From the NCBI RefSeq assembly GCF_014529535.1, contig NW_023504022.1, positions 9,239,028 through 9,303,027 of the forward strand: a stretch of DNA of 64,000 nt, in the 5' to 3' direction. The notes under the pieces are model-generated. The model was not told the DNA's origin, ran no database searches, and saw nothing but the letters and a program-made list of their open reading frames with translations. The position numbers and the translations under genes were made by a program. Below, piece by piece: positions 51,790 to 63,119 of the stretch; the stretch's first letter is position 1; every line of letters starts with the position of its first letter. This stretch comes from Bradysia coprophila (lineage: Eukaryota > Arthropoda > Insecta > Diptera > Sciaridae).

Positions 51790-53571
51790 TTTGAAATTTG
51801 CAACGCACACCGGCCCAAAACGATCACATATCTCATGATGATGGGCTTCTGCGGAACCGTAGGTTGCATAAGAACCCGAATAGTTGCAGATCTGGGATGT
51901 GTACTTGAGGGAGTTTTTTTTAATTTATTATGAGAAAGAGGAAGGAAAATTGTGGCAAATAATCTGCGACAGAATGTCACACCAAATAAATTCAATGAAA
52001 TGTGGATGGAAGTGCCTTATCGATTGCCTTTAATTTACACAATTTATTACACTGAAACCAGTTTTAAGACATTACAACTGTTTTTAGCATAAACAATTCT
52101 CAATCCATCGGTAAGTAGTGTGTAGAATTTGGATTTTAAATATTTAGTTTCATTTTGTATACAATTAATTTAATGAAAAAGGAAATGAAGATGAACAAGA
52201 CAGAACGGAAGAAACGATTTATGTGTGTAAAAAGAATCATGTAGCATCAATTTTTAATGATCTTTACGGTAGATGTAAACCTTATTTAATTTTACATTTT
52301 AATTAAACTGTAACGGACTTCGAGAGGAATGTAAGTTTTACTGAAAAATTTATATAATTTTATACACAATAAAAAACGAACAAACAAACACAACGAACGG
52401 AAATTCTAATTTTTTTTTATCCTAACCTCTATCCGGTAGATCGAGTCCCTGCACGTAAATGGGATGGTTGGTTGGTTTTATTTAAGAGCATATTCGTAAT
52501 TACATATCAAAGGGAAAATATAATACTAGAATATAGCACTGAGGCCATCTTCGTTGGGCCCATTGTGCTGCACCCTTCTAACAACTATTGTCTTTTTGTT
52601 GGTGATGATGATGATGGATGTATTGATGATACGCCGGGCTATTGTGGTTTGTTGATGGTGATGTGGTTTCGGTTGTAGTGTAAGAAAAATCCGTCCTAAT
52701 GTTGTTCCAGCCACTTGCTCTCTGTGACAAAGGATAGAACATTAGTCAACGGTACTTTAGCAAATTAGCAACGTAAATGGGATACTTTTATGAATGTAAC
52801 ATTGGTCTCGAGTTTGTTGAGCCGAGATTATAGGATACATTTCTCTATATTTTATATAATCCGGATTAATTTTCTGCACAGTCCAGAGGTCTAGCTTTCG
52901 TCGTCTTCAACGTTACATTTTTCAAGCTGCTCACTCCTCCTTATTTTTGTAAAATCTTTCTGACACTGACTTAGAAATGTGCCCAATCTGACATTTTTGA
53001 GAGATTTTTGTTTTCCAAGTTTTTCAGTTTCATTTTGATAGAAAAAATACAATTAAAACGTAATAGGAACATAAACTAAAACACTCGCTTCGCTCGGAAT
53101 TCTATCCTTTGCATCAAATACTTAAGTTGAAATACCGTTTCCCTGGGTATAACATTTATTCAGAAAATTCGCTGCCCATACCTGGATTATCAATAAGTTA
53201 TGTTCTTACAAACTCGAAGCAGTTGAGTTGAGTACATAGTTTTTGTAGGTGGTGAAAAAATGTTGAAGGATTACTCGCTCATGCGTTTTCTGTCAACGTT
53301 TTTCAATCATTTTTCACTAACAGTGAACTAGCTAAATGGGTTAGAGATGAGTGGGCATAGCAAATTTTTGTGCCCACATGCCCACTATGCCCATCATTTG
53401 AGAAAAAAGGCCCAATGCCCGCAAGTAAAATGCCCATGGGCGCTGGCCCAGCCCACAAAGTATGTGTACAGAAAATTTCTGTCAGAAATCGTCGAAATGT
53501 AAAATTTTGAACTTATTTTAATTTTTTAACCGTAAAAATTTATTACAAAGGTAATTCTACAGGTAATTCTA
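51790..53571. other. 3' flank of lines and intergenic DNA
   Basis: The lines 3' untranslated region is followed by AT-rich DNA without a recognised gene. 53341-53460 is a GCCCA/TGGGC-rich tract (TGCCCACATGCCCACTATGC and similar), a low-complexity patch unlike its surroundings. Confidence 0.45.
52368..52373 (+). terminator. Candidate poly(A) signal for lines
   Basis: AATAAA in ACACAATAAAAAACG, 579 nt after the lines stop codon. An alternative AATAAA lies at 51985-51990, about 200 nt after the stop. Which is used cannot be told. Confidence 0.4.
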
Positions 53572-54088
53572 CGAGGCGTTTTGGAAATGATCCACATAAG
53601 GAAGAACCCGAATTGCATCAACAAACAAAAAGAATCAATTTTTCTATCGACAGCATACAATAACATCATTTGAATTGTCGCGCCGAATGAGAATGCCATT
53701 AAAGTTTTGTTATAGTCGTACTTTTGTGAAACGGATGGCAAAGCTTTTCTAGGAAGTGGCAAGTGGTTCTTTATGTTTTTGAATTTGCTGATGTGAATTT
53801 GCCAGTGGTTTTTGGATTGTTTTTTGCGATTTTTTCAATAATTTTTTCTAAATTTTGACGAAGTGTTTGTTACTTGCAAGTGGATTTTGCTAACGTGGTA
53901 ATGCTAGTAGCATCTTCTTATGATTTGTTTTCGTATTTTATACAGACGGAACATGCACAGAAATATTGTTATGGACAGTTTTGTAATTTTGTTACGAATG
54001 TAACAGCTATAATATGTTGCTGTTATCAATGAAATGTTTTTGTTACAGCCCTGATGATGTTCTCGAATTGAGAACGAAATATATTGGC
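53572..54088 (+). mobile_element. Penelope-like element, 3' end (copy 2)
   Basis: 53572-53673 encodes the last 33 residues of a Penelope-like polyprotein (contains VLEMIHIRKNPNCINKQKES and TAYNNII) and ends in TGA. Position by position this matches the C-terminus of copy 1 (VLEMIAIKRTKNCLNKQ, ATYNNII). A 375-nt 3' region follows, then a hammerhead-like ribozyme at 54048-54088, at the same spacing as copy 1. Everything upstream is lost, so it is a severely 5'-truncated insertion on the plus strand. The two copies have diverged considerably and are probably different subfamilies. Confidence 0.8.
54048..54088 (+). ncRNA. Hammerhead-like ribozyme of Penelope-like element (copy 2)
   Basis: GCC, core CTGATGA, one unpaired T, stem II GTTCTC / GAGAAC with loop GAATT, core GAAA, self-complementary stem III ATATAT, T at the cleavage position, then GGC pairing with the first GCC. 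Stem II differs from copy 1 at several positions but stays fully paired, while the core and the upstream TTGTTACAGCC are unchanged. That is covariation support for a structural RNA. Confidence 0.75.
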
Positions 54089-54318
54089 AAAACTAAGAAA
54101 TTTGTCTTTTAATTGAGCTATTCCGGCAATCTGAATATTAATTGATCAGCTCACAAAAAATTGAAGTTGTGAGTTTTTATTAATTACTTAATTGAAAGAA
54201 TTTAATCAATACCAATGGAAAAGAGTCTCGAAGGTACTTTTCAAGGCATTTGCATTATAGTGAATCCAAACATAAATTCCCAAAACGATAAAATTATACT
54301 TTTGTCAAACTCAGGAAT

Positions 54319-54441
54319 CTCAGGTCAGGTCAGGTCAGATCAGGTAATTTTGAATTCAGGTCAGGTTAGATTTAGAAATTACCTGAACCTGACCTGAACC
54401 TGAAATTTTCATTTTTTATGACCTGACCTGAACCTGACCTG
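54319..54441. repeat. TCAGG/CCTGA foldback tract
   Basis: CAGGTCAGGTCAGGTCAG on the left and ACCTGACCTGAACCTGACCT on the right are inverted around an AT-rich centre. Similar tracts occur at 39825-39842, 40004-40100 and 62376-62490. The unit equals the TCAGG telomere motif known from beetles, but these are short, interrupted and interstitial. Confidence 0.7.
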
Positions 54442-56160
54442 TTCCGAGCCTTAATTTAGTACACCCATGATAGTATGAAGAATGTTAATGATTTGAATTT
54501 AATTTTGACCGTGGCTCTATAATACAAATGGCTGGTAATCGGTAAGAAGATATGAATCTACAAAGAACTACGATTCGCAACGGTAGATTTAATTAAATTT
54601 AAAAAAGGGAAATTATATTCGAGGGATTATTTTTTCTGAGTTTACCAATTGGAGTACTTTTTCGAAAAAATATTTTACCAATATTTTTTCGGACATTACC
54701 GTTACAGATGCATTTTATACGCTTACACGTTTGTATGTGGTAGTGTATAACGATCATTTAATTTTTTTCAATTGGTAACTCGAATATATGGCCATGGTAG
54801 AAGTGATTTTTTTTTAAATGGGAAACTTGGCATAAAATACCGGTGATTGAATATTTATTCAAAAAATTAACTGATATTGATCATTTTCCCAAGAAATGTT
54901 GGTCCTGTTGTATTTATTCAATGGTAATTTGAATAAAACGTATTATTGGTAGCAAAAAAAATGAAATAACGATCATTTCGGTCACAATAATTATTAAAAC
55001 AATTGGTAAATTGAACACTTATAACGGAAAATTTAGATTTATTTTAGTGGTAAATCGTTATTGGTGAAAACATATTATTTTCATTGGTAACTTCAAATTG
55101 GTAAATCGAAATGAAAATAATGTTCATTTAATTAAAAATAACGGTGTCTGATCAAGTTTAAATAAGAAAGTTTAATGGTCATGTCGAAATTGATAATGGT
55201 CGTGTCAGAAAAGAAAATGGTAATTCAAAAAAAATACTGGTATTCATATTATAGATAATCTAACAATTAATAAAATCTTAATGTTGTTTTAATATCCAGC
55301 TCATTTTGCTTTATCTGACGTATTGGTAATGTAGGCGAAAATTATTTTCTCAAAATGGTAGTTCCAGATTTTTTAATGGTTTCTTTTAGTTAATTTAATG
55401 ACTTTCTCAAAAACTTATATTGTTCTTCTAGATTTTTCAATTGGTAGGTTAGAAGTAATATATGTTGCGTAACGCAATTGGTATTTTAATCGAACATTAT
55501 TGGTAATATTGGTTTGTTATATCGGTCAAAATAATTTTTAATATTGGTCGTGTATCATTTTTCTGTCTTTCGTATTGGTAAATTATGCATATTATAGTGG
55601 TCATGCCTTCCATAGCCGTTGGTAATCTACAAATATAATTGGTATTTCAATATAATTTATCGGTAAATTGAAGATTGGTAAATTCCATTTTAATATAGTG
55701 GTATTTTCAGTATTGGTATCCGTGGTTAAATCAAGCGATATTTTAGGAAAAAATAACGGTATTAACGATTTGTCCGTAAAAATAGTGGTATTTCGTTAAT
55801 AATATTGGTAAACGGATAAAATATAACGAAGAACTCGAATTATAGTGTAAAATATTGGTAAAGTATCACAAATTTCCTTTTTCGCCAATTGGTATTTTAT
55901 CATTTTTCACTTAGTGGTAACTCCTAAAAATAACATGGAAACTACGTAGAAAACAATGGTAGATTAGGAAAAAATACTGGTATCTTAATATTGGTTCACC
56001 GTATTAAGCTTAATGGTAATCTGTAAATATAATTGGTATTTGAGTATATTTTGATTGTAAATCAGTCATCAAAAATATTGGTAGGCGCATAGAAATTGGA
56101 GATCATGGGTAGACTATCACACATTTTTTATTTCTTTTGGGAATTAAATATATTACACAC

Positions 56161-56285
56161 TTGTCACGAAATCGAGGCTTGCCGAGACTGATAGTGACAA
56201 GCGTGTACTGCCCTACAAAGCATAAAAAACTTACTTTGTAGGGCAGTGTAGTCTATTTTATCACTATGTCGGATTTCACGACAAA
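56161..56285. mobile_element. Small foldback with perfect 13-bp inner stem
   Basis: The inner stem CTGCCCTACAAAG (56208-56220) pairs with CTTTGTAGGGCAG (56234-56246) around a 13-nt loop. Outer blocks TTGTCACGAAATC, ATAGTGACAAGCG and their partners on the right (GGATTTCACGACAA, TTTTATCACTAT) pair imperfectly. Length about 125 bp. Non-coding. Confidence 0.65.
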
Positions 56286-57150
56286 TTAATAACGCTTGGC
56301 TATCATTATCCTATTCAAGCAACAACAAGGTTAAACTAATGAAATAAAAGATTTCGTGTCAAATAGGGTCCTCAGATCGGAAATTTCAAATAGAGTACAT
56401 TTCCAACTTGAAGAGTACAAAAGAGTACATTAGTCAGGACAAGAAAATAGTACATTATGTCGAAGTGGAAAATATTAGGTACAATCTTTTTGGCCGAAAG
56501 AAAGGCTCCCTTCTTAAAATTACAAAACTCCTCACGATGTCTGCTGTAACAATTTCAACATTATTTATGACGTGTTTATGATTTTTGAGCAGAAAACTGC
56601 GAATTTAACTTTTTCTTGAGGCGCTTTCATTAAATCATAAATCACATAAAGAAATCGTCAATATTTTTCAAGGCTTCAGACTCCCCTTTCGTTGACCACC
56701 ATTCAGAAGTTTTCCAAAGGTTCTCTTTGCAAAGTTCTATGTCACACAAATTGGTCATTTAAACCCTAATCTCAGTTTTGAAAGGAAGATTTCTGTACAA
56801 TCTTGCAATGTTAGAGCTGTTTTACTACCATTTATACATCGTAGTACATACAGAATGATTACAGTAGAAGAAAATGTTACTTTTTGTGGTGCAGCAATTT
56901 TTTTTCTATTTTTCAATAAATTAGCAAAAGTTAGATTTGCTCTTTCGATAACGAGTACGAAGAGTACATAATCGATGTAATGGTAGCGGGCTAGCTACAG
57001 CAAGTCAAAAGAAGTAGCAATGTCGAAAAAGAGTACATGTACATGTACATGCAAGACCTAAAACAAAAGAAGTAACAGATTCAGTGATTGTTCGTCGATA
57101 CGCTTATCATTCGGGTTAATAATTAATCGGTGTAACGATTTTAACGCAAA

Positions 57151-57348
57151 CTAATCAGACTTTTGTAATTCATAAATTTCAGCTTTGATTTTTTTGTAAT
57201 TTGCTTCGACCTGAATTTGCTCTTTCTTTGCACACATGACCACAAATACACACAGATTCAAAAAATATTCCGATTGCTTTTCTCGACTGACCAATTGGAA
57301 ATTCGAATCTAACACTTCCTTTGCCCACCTGACCAATTCAACACACAT
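57151..57348 (-). other. Unidentified protein-like open frame
   Basis: 65 codons on the minus strand starting at an ATG, with heptad-like spacing (VELVRWAKEVLDSNFQLVS, ANYKKIKAEIYELQKSD) suggesting a helical or coiled-coil peptide. No family is recognised and no adjoining exon was found. It is embedded in the TGGTA-rich region. It could be a small gene, a retrogene fragment or chance. Confidence 0.3.
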
Positions 57349-57871
57349 TTCGGATATTCAAAAAATATAACGGTACAGCGAGTAAAAAGTAAATGGTAAA
57401 GCCAACTAAAATCCCAATTTTCCCACATTACCAATTACACACACATATGCAAGTTAATGGTAAATCCTCAAATTTTATCGGTATTTACATTTTATAATAA
57501 CGGTAGTTATCATAAGAAATGGTATTTTGAATTTATTATATTGGTAAACGGTAAACAGTTATAACGGTTGACAGCTAACTAATATTGGTACAAAAAATGT
57601 GTTATAACGTTCAACCCAACAAAATAAATGGTCGTTTATTACTATCCATTTAAAAAAAGATTGAATTTTACTTCATCAATGATTTACTTTCCATTGCGTA
57701 AAGGAAATCGGTTCGAATTGTGATCTTCCTTGACGTCACTGACTTCATAAAAAATTCTCTCGTTAAGAAAGAGAAAATAATATAGTGAGCTGTAGTTTAC
57801 AGAGAAAACTATCTATTAAGAGATAGGCTGTAAGCACAACATTCAACCTCGATTGTTTTTCTTTGCTCAAG

Positions 57872-60686
57872 TTAATTTCTTTCATCTTCACCCGCTAGAC
57901 AGTCGACTATGCCATCAAGTGCTCGAACGCATCGTCTATTGGACCTGCATCGTCTTCCCGGGCACTTGCCACGTAAAGCCACTGAACCACTTGCATACAT
58001 TTTCATTTCGTCTATATACGCACTGAACATTGTCATTCGCGTGAAAGCCGTATAAGAATCTGGCTCTCCACATCGCACCATTTCTTTGTCTGATAAAGTA
58101 GGGTTGTAGCCGTAACTGGTGATACCAGCCAAAAAATAATTTGTGCGATTTGTGTCACTCGTACATACAAATGGTCCACCGGAATCGGCTGCAATCAGTG
58201 AATATTTTTTCTGTCGAAATTTTCGTCTGCAAGAATGTAAGATAGCACATGTACGTACCGTAGCAGGTGTCAAATCCACCTCTCGTGTATCCAGCGCAAA
58301 AAACAGTAGGATTGGTTGGATCACAAACTCGGACTATTGACAATTGTACTTCATTAACATTGTCAACTGGAATTTGTCCTCGATACGTAAATGAGCCCCA
58401 GCCTGCCTACAAAACTGCACACTATTAACGTGACGACACATACATAGTCGAAAAAGTCTTACTGCTAAACAAGTCATGTTTCCATAATTCTTTGTCCAAT
58501 CATGAACGCTATCATTGATGATCATTCCTTGTGTTGGCAAGCAAATGGGGCGAACCCAACGATTGTATCGTAACGGTTCAGCGAGTTCTAAGAGAGCGAT
58601 ATCACTTCCAAGGGCTGTGAAAGGAAAATTGTAACTAAAAAATGTCATAGCAAACGTACTTTAAAAAAAAATTACTTTTCAAATCGAAGCCACTATGTAT
58701 GTAGACTTTCACGACGCGGACAGCTTGCTCGTGCGGTGAGAAGCTATTTTGACGAAGAATTCCCGCTCTTATGTCCATATAATCATATTGCCCTACATTC
58801 CTTTTCATATTCACTAACAAGCAATGAGCTGCTGTTAAGATCTGAAAAATTATTAGAGGACAATTCATTTTTACTCAATATTACCGAGTAAGGCGAGGTG
58901 AATCGATTATTACCCATTTTTGTTCGATGATACTACCTCCGCATACGAACGTTCCGTTCAGGTGTAAGCTTACCAGCCAAGGATGTGAACCAGATGTTGC
59001 TTCTTCGCCACCGGCAATTCTCATGTTTTGGTCAAGGTTTTGGTGAATGTTATTTTCGATACGGAACGGTTTCCCGCAGACATCAGGACATTTTACACGG
59101 AGAATAGCATTGGCAGATTCCACTCCGGGTATAGAACAATTGTCAACTATTTCTTTTGCAGCGCCACCCAACAGTTTTACACTCGTCATGTATTTGCCTT
59201 TATAGTTGGACTGCTCGTACGATGTAGTTGGGTCATTACTGCCAAACAAAATTGCTTTGAATAGATACCAAATCAATCATGAAGTAAGTGTTGTGAGAAC
59301 CAAGGATCAGGATTTTAGCGATCGGTTTTTATGAGAGCTAGATATGTGCGAGTCTGCATTTTTGGGGTCACATGCGCAATAGATATACGGGTTCGTACGG
59401 GGCTCAGTCGCAGCAATAGCTCCGACTGTTCTGATGGCTCGTTATCTTTTAACGGCGTAGGGTAATCTGTCACACGGTGCTAAAACAACGCATTTTTCAA
59501 GTACGTAAAAGGTGAGCTCGCACACAATTTTTCAATACCAAAATTTTGTAAAAGGAGTCGATGAGATGGCTAAAAAAGAGTTTCAGCAATAAACTTGTGT
59601 GTGCGAGTTCGCCTTTTACGTAGTTCGTTCTTTTGACACCGTGTGCCAGATTCCCCGATACCCTTTAAACCTGTTTTCAACCGAATTTTTCGCTATTTTT
59701 GCTATTGATTCCGATTCTTTAATGATGACATAGTCAATAGAAAATTAATGCTCACCTTAACTCAAAGCCCTGCTCATTTAGACAAACACGTCTTGTCCAG
59801 TTGAATAGGTCCACACACACCGGATACCATTTGTTTTCGTCATTTATGTATAGATATCCATCGGTGCTTCTCACGAATGGTTCTGGTTTTGATGTTTTTT
59901 TGGATACCAACAATAGACACTGATCTTCATCTTTACCATTAGAACAGTATCGCGTTCCGTCGCATATCTCAGCATCGGTGTAACACTTCGACTGATTGGA
60001 GTTGTTGATGAATTCTTCCTCGTTATAATGACATGAGTACAAATTATGTTCACATCCGAAGCATCCAACTTCATCAATTCCATCTGGACAATCGATATAA
60101 TTGTCACAGATCCTACTTCGATCAATTTTTTCAGTGCATGTACAATTTGCTTCGTCGCTTCCGTCAACGCAGTGGACTATACCATCACAATGCGCTGTCG
60201 ATTCAAAGCATTGTAGTGGCGATGAACATTGAAATTGATCAGGTTGACACCGTCTCAATGTGTTTGGATCGATAGGGCTGCCAAGAATTGTATCTGTGAA
60301 TTGGGTCAATTTTTGATGACATCGAATGTATTTTTAATGACTGACTTGAGCAATCTACCTGTTGGTGGTCGTTGTATTCGTGGATACCAAGAAGGTAATC
60401 CTTGATTATAAACGGTGTGCGGAGTAATCACCGTTTTGGGAACTACAATTAGAAAAATTAATTTTATTTTCACGAAAAAGGGAGACAACACAATAAAAAT
60501 GATTTACATCAAGGACAACTATGTACTTCGTAAACTTTTGTAGAAAAATTACTCACCATCACAAATCACTCCAGCGTTTGTTTGACCGCACTCTACAGGT
60601 GCGTACCAAATTTGCCTTTTTGTCTTGTAAGTTCCAGAAGTGAAACTATACAAGACAAATAAAACGTAAAAGAACGTCGCACTCAT
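57872..60686 (-). CDS. modSP: Modular serine protease, modSP-like
   Basis: Secreted multidomain serine protease of the type that links pattern recognition to the Toll cascade in haemolymph. Exons on the minus strand: 60557-60686, 60359-60442, 59756-60293, 58914-59238, 58676-58841, 58463-58614, 58259-58406, 57872-58188; 1860 nt, 619 residues, phases agree. Signal peptide [17 protein letters not shown]; a Cys-containing N-segment; LDL-receptor class A repeats (QPDQFQC...[13 protein letters not shown], then [19 protein letters not shown], then [16 protein letters not shown]); a scavenger-receptor-like stretch ([11 protein letters not shown]); activation site RIAGGEEA; then the trypsin fold with [14 protein letters not shown] and DSGGP. 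Oddities: Ala replaces Gly just before Asp-Ser (CYADSGGP), and a further LDLa-like Cys cluster closes the C-terminus. The Asp six residues before Ser suggests trypsin-like specificity. Orthology to modSP is by architecture. Confidence 0.85.
59363..59441 (-). repeat. Repeat family A terminal block
   Basis: 79 bp (GGGTCACATGCGCAATAGAT to CTGTTCTGATGGCTCG), inverse of 4197-4273 with almost no differences. It includes GTTCGTACGGGGCTCAGTCG. It lies in the intron between modSP-like exons 3 and 4. Confidence 0.8.
59458..59662. mobile_element. Foldback MITE, CACACGGTG termini (modSP-like intron)
   Basis: The left arm GGTAATCTGTCACACGGTGC, TAAAACAACG and ACGTAAAAGGTGAGCTCGCA pairs with the right arm TGCGAGTTCGCCTTTTACGT, CGTTCTTTTGACACCGTGTG and CCAGATTCCCC. 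It joins directly to the family A block. A degraded relative is at 20521-20670. Confidence 0.8.
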
Positions 60687-61197
60687 CACACACCGAAAGC
60701 TAATCGCTACTAGTTTAAAGTACTATAAAAGAAAAAAAAATGCTGCACATGCAAAGTCAAAGTCAAAGAAATTGATTATAATCAAAATAATTCAGTAAGC
60801 TTAACACAGCAATGCGAGTCAATTATCGATGTTCAACCTTTCGGTTTTACAACGAACTGATTTCATTAAATCAACGTTCCGCTACATCATCAAACAATTC
60901 GAAGGAAAATATCAACAAAAACCTTCACATGCACTCTTAGCACTTTGCACAAGAAAATTGTTTATTTATTTTTATTTTCAAATTTGCTGTTACATGCAAA
61001 TCTCTATTGGTGATGTGAGGTTTAAGTACTTTGTCAGTATATTGTCAAATGAAAGAATTTCTTAACGAAGTTGGCTTGGATCTGAACAAATCAATTTTGT
61101 TCGTTAGGATTGGAATCTGAAAAATTAAAATCACGGTATGACGGGGTGATTTTTTTTCGCCCAGAGATAAAATAGATGTTTGCATGACAAGGGTTTC
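60687..61197. other. Upstream region of the modSP-like gene
   Basis: Presumed promoter and leader. It contains a short AAAGTCAAAGTCAAAG repeat near 60755-60770. No NF-kB-type site was found that fits the consensus well. No other gene is recognised. Confidence 0.4.
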
Positions 61198-61198
61198 T

Positions 61199-61295
61199 AG
61201 GAATTTCGCGCCGGCGTCATTCACAATATGTGTCATTTTATGACATTTTGTAAAAGGGAAAAATCATTTTGTGAATGCCGCCGGCATGAAATTCC
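61199..61295. mobile_element. Small foldback, GCCGGCG arms
   Basis: The left arm AGGAATTTCGCGCCGGCGTC plus ATTCACAATATG pairs with the right arm CATTTTGTGAATGCCGCCGG plus CATGAAATTCCT. About 97 bp in all, with a loop of about 33 bp. Non-coding. Confidence 0.7.
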
Positions 61296-61686
61296 TCGAT
61301 ATCCGTAAAACGTAACAACAAGCAAATTTAAAAGAACCTGACTGTCAATTTTAACACTACGTCGCCCATACGTCGCCCAAATGTCGCTCTCTAAATAGCC
61401 AGTGACAAACTCAAAATTTTAGATTACAGTTTTTCAAATTCAAATCATAACGATCAAATTGATTTGTTCATAGTCCAGCCAACTGCGTTTAAAAATTCTA
61501 TTCCATAGTGAAATCAATTAATAAGGGAGGGACTAGTCATTTTTTCGAGATTTTTTGTCAAATATCAGCAGAAAAACGAAAAAAAAGAAACTCGTGCATC
61601 GGGGATTCTCAAAATATTGTCATATTTAAGAAATTTTACCAAAAAAAAACTATGATACAAATGTGCATTACTTTAGCACAGCTCAA

Positions 61687-61735
61687 GAGTTGAGTTGAGA
61701 TTGAGTTGAGTTGAGATCTCAAGAAAATCTTAAGT
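61687..61735 (+). repeat. (GAGTT)n microsatellite
   Basis: GAGTTGAGTTGAGATTGAGT and further GAGTT units, about seven in 50 bp, slightly interrupted. Confidence 0.8.
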
Positions 61736-62123
61736 TGAGAGTGAAAGGCTATCAAAAATCGAAAACTTTCACTTTTCTTACAATAATTTCCCCATTTACA
61801 CGAGCCGTACAGTGTCGTACAGTGTCATGTGCACATATTTCAGTGTGGAATCCACACTGTGGATGAATCTTAAAACCAATAAGTCCCTATTCGGCTCAAT
61901 AGTACATGATTACCTTTCTAATGACACCCCACACGACCCTGTACGAATCGTGTAACTGCAAGCTTTCGGTTTTTGATGGTCTCTCGCTAGCCACACATTC
62001 ATTAATTTTTTTTGAAAGTGGTTTTAGTTTCTAGGGTCGAAATTCCACTAGAAAATGCGTTCGCTTTCGGCAGGCAGTTTTTCAAAAGAATACCTCATAA
62101 CATAAAATCTGATCCATAATTTT

Positions 62124-62362
62124 TCAAACATTACGTTTCGGTACACATAGTTTCGTTTGTAATGCGTTTCATCCTTTTACGAAATGTAAGGTGCAGGAGT
62201 TTAGTTCGTCCCTACAGAATTCATTTTTTTTACGAAATGAATACAAATTTTCATTATATATAAAAAGTGTTTTTCCGTGTTTTTAAAGGATGAATTCCCT
62301 AGGATCGAAGTAAACTCATTAAATAACAAACGAAACTATGTGTACCGAAACGTAATGTTTGA
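62124..62362. mobile_element. MITE with 38-bp terminal inverted repeats
   Basis: The left TCAAACATTACGTTTCGGTA plus CACATAGTTTCGTTTGT is matched exactly by the inverted right end ACAAACGAAACTATGTGTAC plus CGAAACGTAATGTTTGA. The interior has CCTTTTACGAAATGTAAGGT and AAAGGATGAATTCCCTAGGA, words shared with 24078-24190 and with the tandem monomers at 5955-6560. No coding sequence. Confidence 0.88.
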
Positions 62363-62375
62363 CAAATTATGCATC

Positions 62376-62672
62376 TGAACCTGAGACCTGACCTGAAATA
62401 TCTGACGACCTGATTTGACCGGATAAAAAATTACCTGACCTGACCTGACCTGAATTTACGTAAACCTGATTTGACCTGACCTGACCTGAAATTTTATTTC
62501 TTTTTTACATTTCTAATAATTGTTTGTAGATTCCTGTAGTATTCACATCGAACGTAAAAATATGTAGTCTATGCTTCGACGTAAGTAAATCTGAGTAATT
62601 CTCAACGGATTTCCAAAAACTTGTTTTATTCGAGGTTTTATTTGAAAAAAAAAAAAAAAAAAAAAAAAAAAA
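62376..62672. repeat. CCTGA tract and A-run
   Basis: 62376-62490 has interrupted ACCTGACCTGACCTGA units. About 150 bp later, 62646-62672 is an uninterrupted A-run of roughly 27, possibly the tail of a retroposed sequence. No body of a retroelement was recognised in front of it. Confidence 0.55.
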
Positions 62673-63119
62673 TTATTTGAAGAGAAAGGAAGTATACCTA
62701 AGGTTAATTTCGTTATTGGAAAATTTCGGATTGAGATTCTTGGAGCTATGCGATAACTTTTGAGAATTTTTTAGACTTGAGGAAATCTTTTGTTTATAAT
62801 TTCTTTCAATAACAGAAAACTGAGATTTGAAGGTTTAAACAGTAATTTCTAACGAGTGTAAACTAACATAGCTAACATGCGTTTCGATTTCATATTCAAG
62901 ATGTAAGCAAGAAATACGCTGTATTATCATACAATTAATATTGACTGACTGCGCCGTATGCGAGCAGTCTTTTTTTTCGCTTTGAATAAATAAAAAAAAA
63001 TTAAAAAAGAAAAAAAATAATAATATTGATACGATTAATGCTATTCGCAGACTAATGGTGTCTTCACATTGATGAGAAATGATTTCGTGCTGTTTTTAGA
63101 ATTTGTGATTAAAGTTTAC
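62673..63119. other. Intergenic DNA, nothing recognised
   Basis: AT-rich sequence between the A-run and the tandem array. No open frame, RNA gene or repeat is supported. Confidence 0.45.

Larger units (their letters stand above)
54640..57640. repeat. Region enriched in ATTGGTAA-type words
   Basis: From about 54760 to 56100, and again from 57360 to 57640, the words TTGGTAA, TGGTATTT, CGGTAAAT and GTGGTA recur every 20-40 bp, nearly always in the plus orientation. In 55300-55920 alone about sixteen GGTA words occur, against two to three expected. No fixed period is visible by eye. 56161-57100 interrupts it with a foldback and a stretch rich in GAGTACAT. No gene is recognised. Confidence 0.6.

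Noticed and set aside
54319..54360. (TCAGG)n as telomeric DNA
   Set aside because: The unit equals the beetle telomere motif, but there are only a few interrupted units, in foldback orientation, beside genes. The same kind of tract occurs at 62376 and 39825. Better explained as a simple repeat.
62646..62672. A-run as the tail of a processed pseudogene
   Set aside because: No coding or RNA-derived sequence and no target duplication could be found in front of the run.
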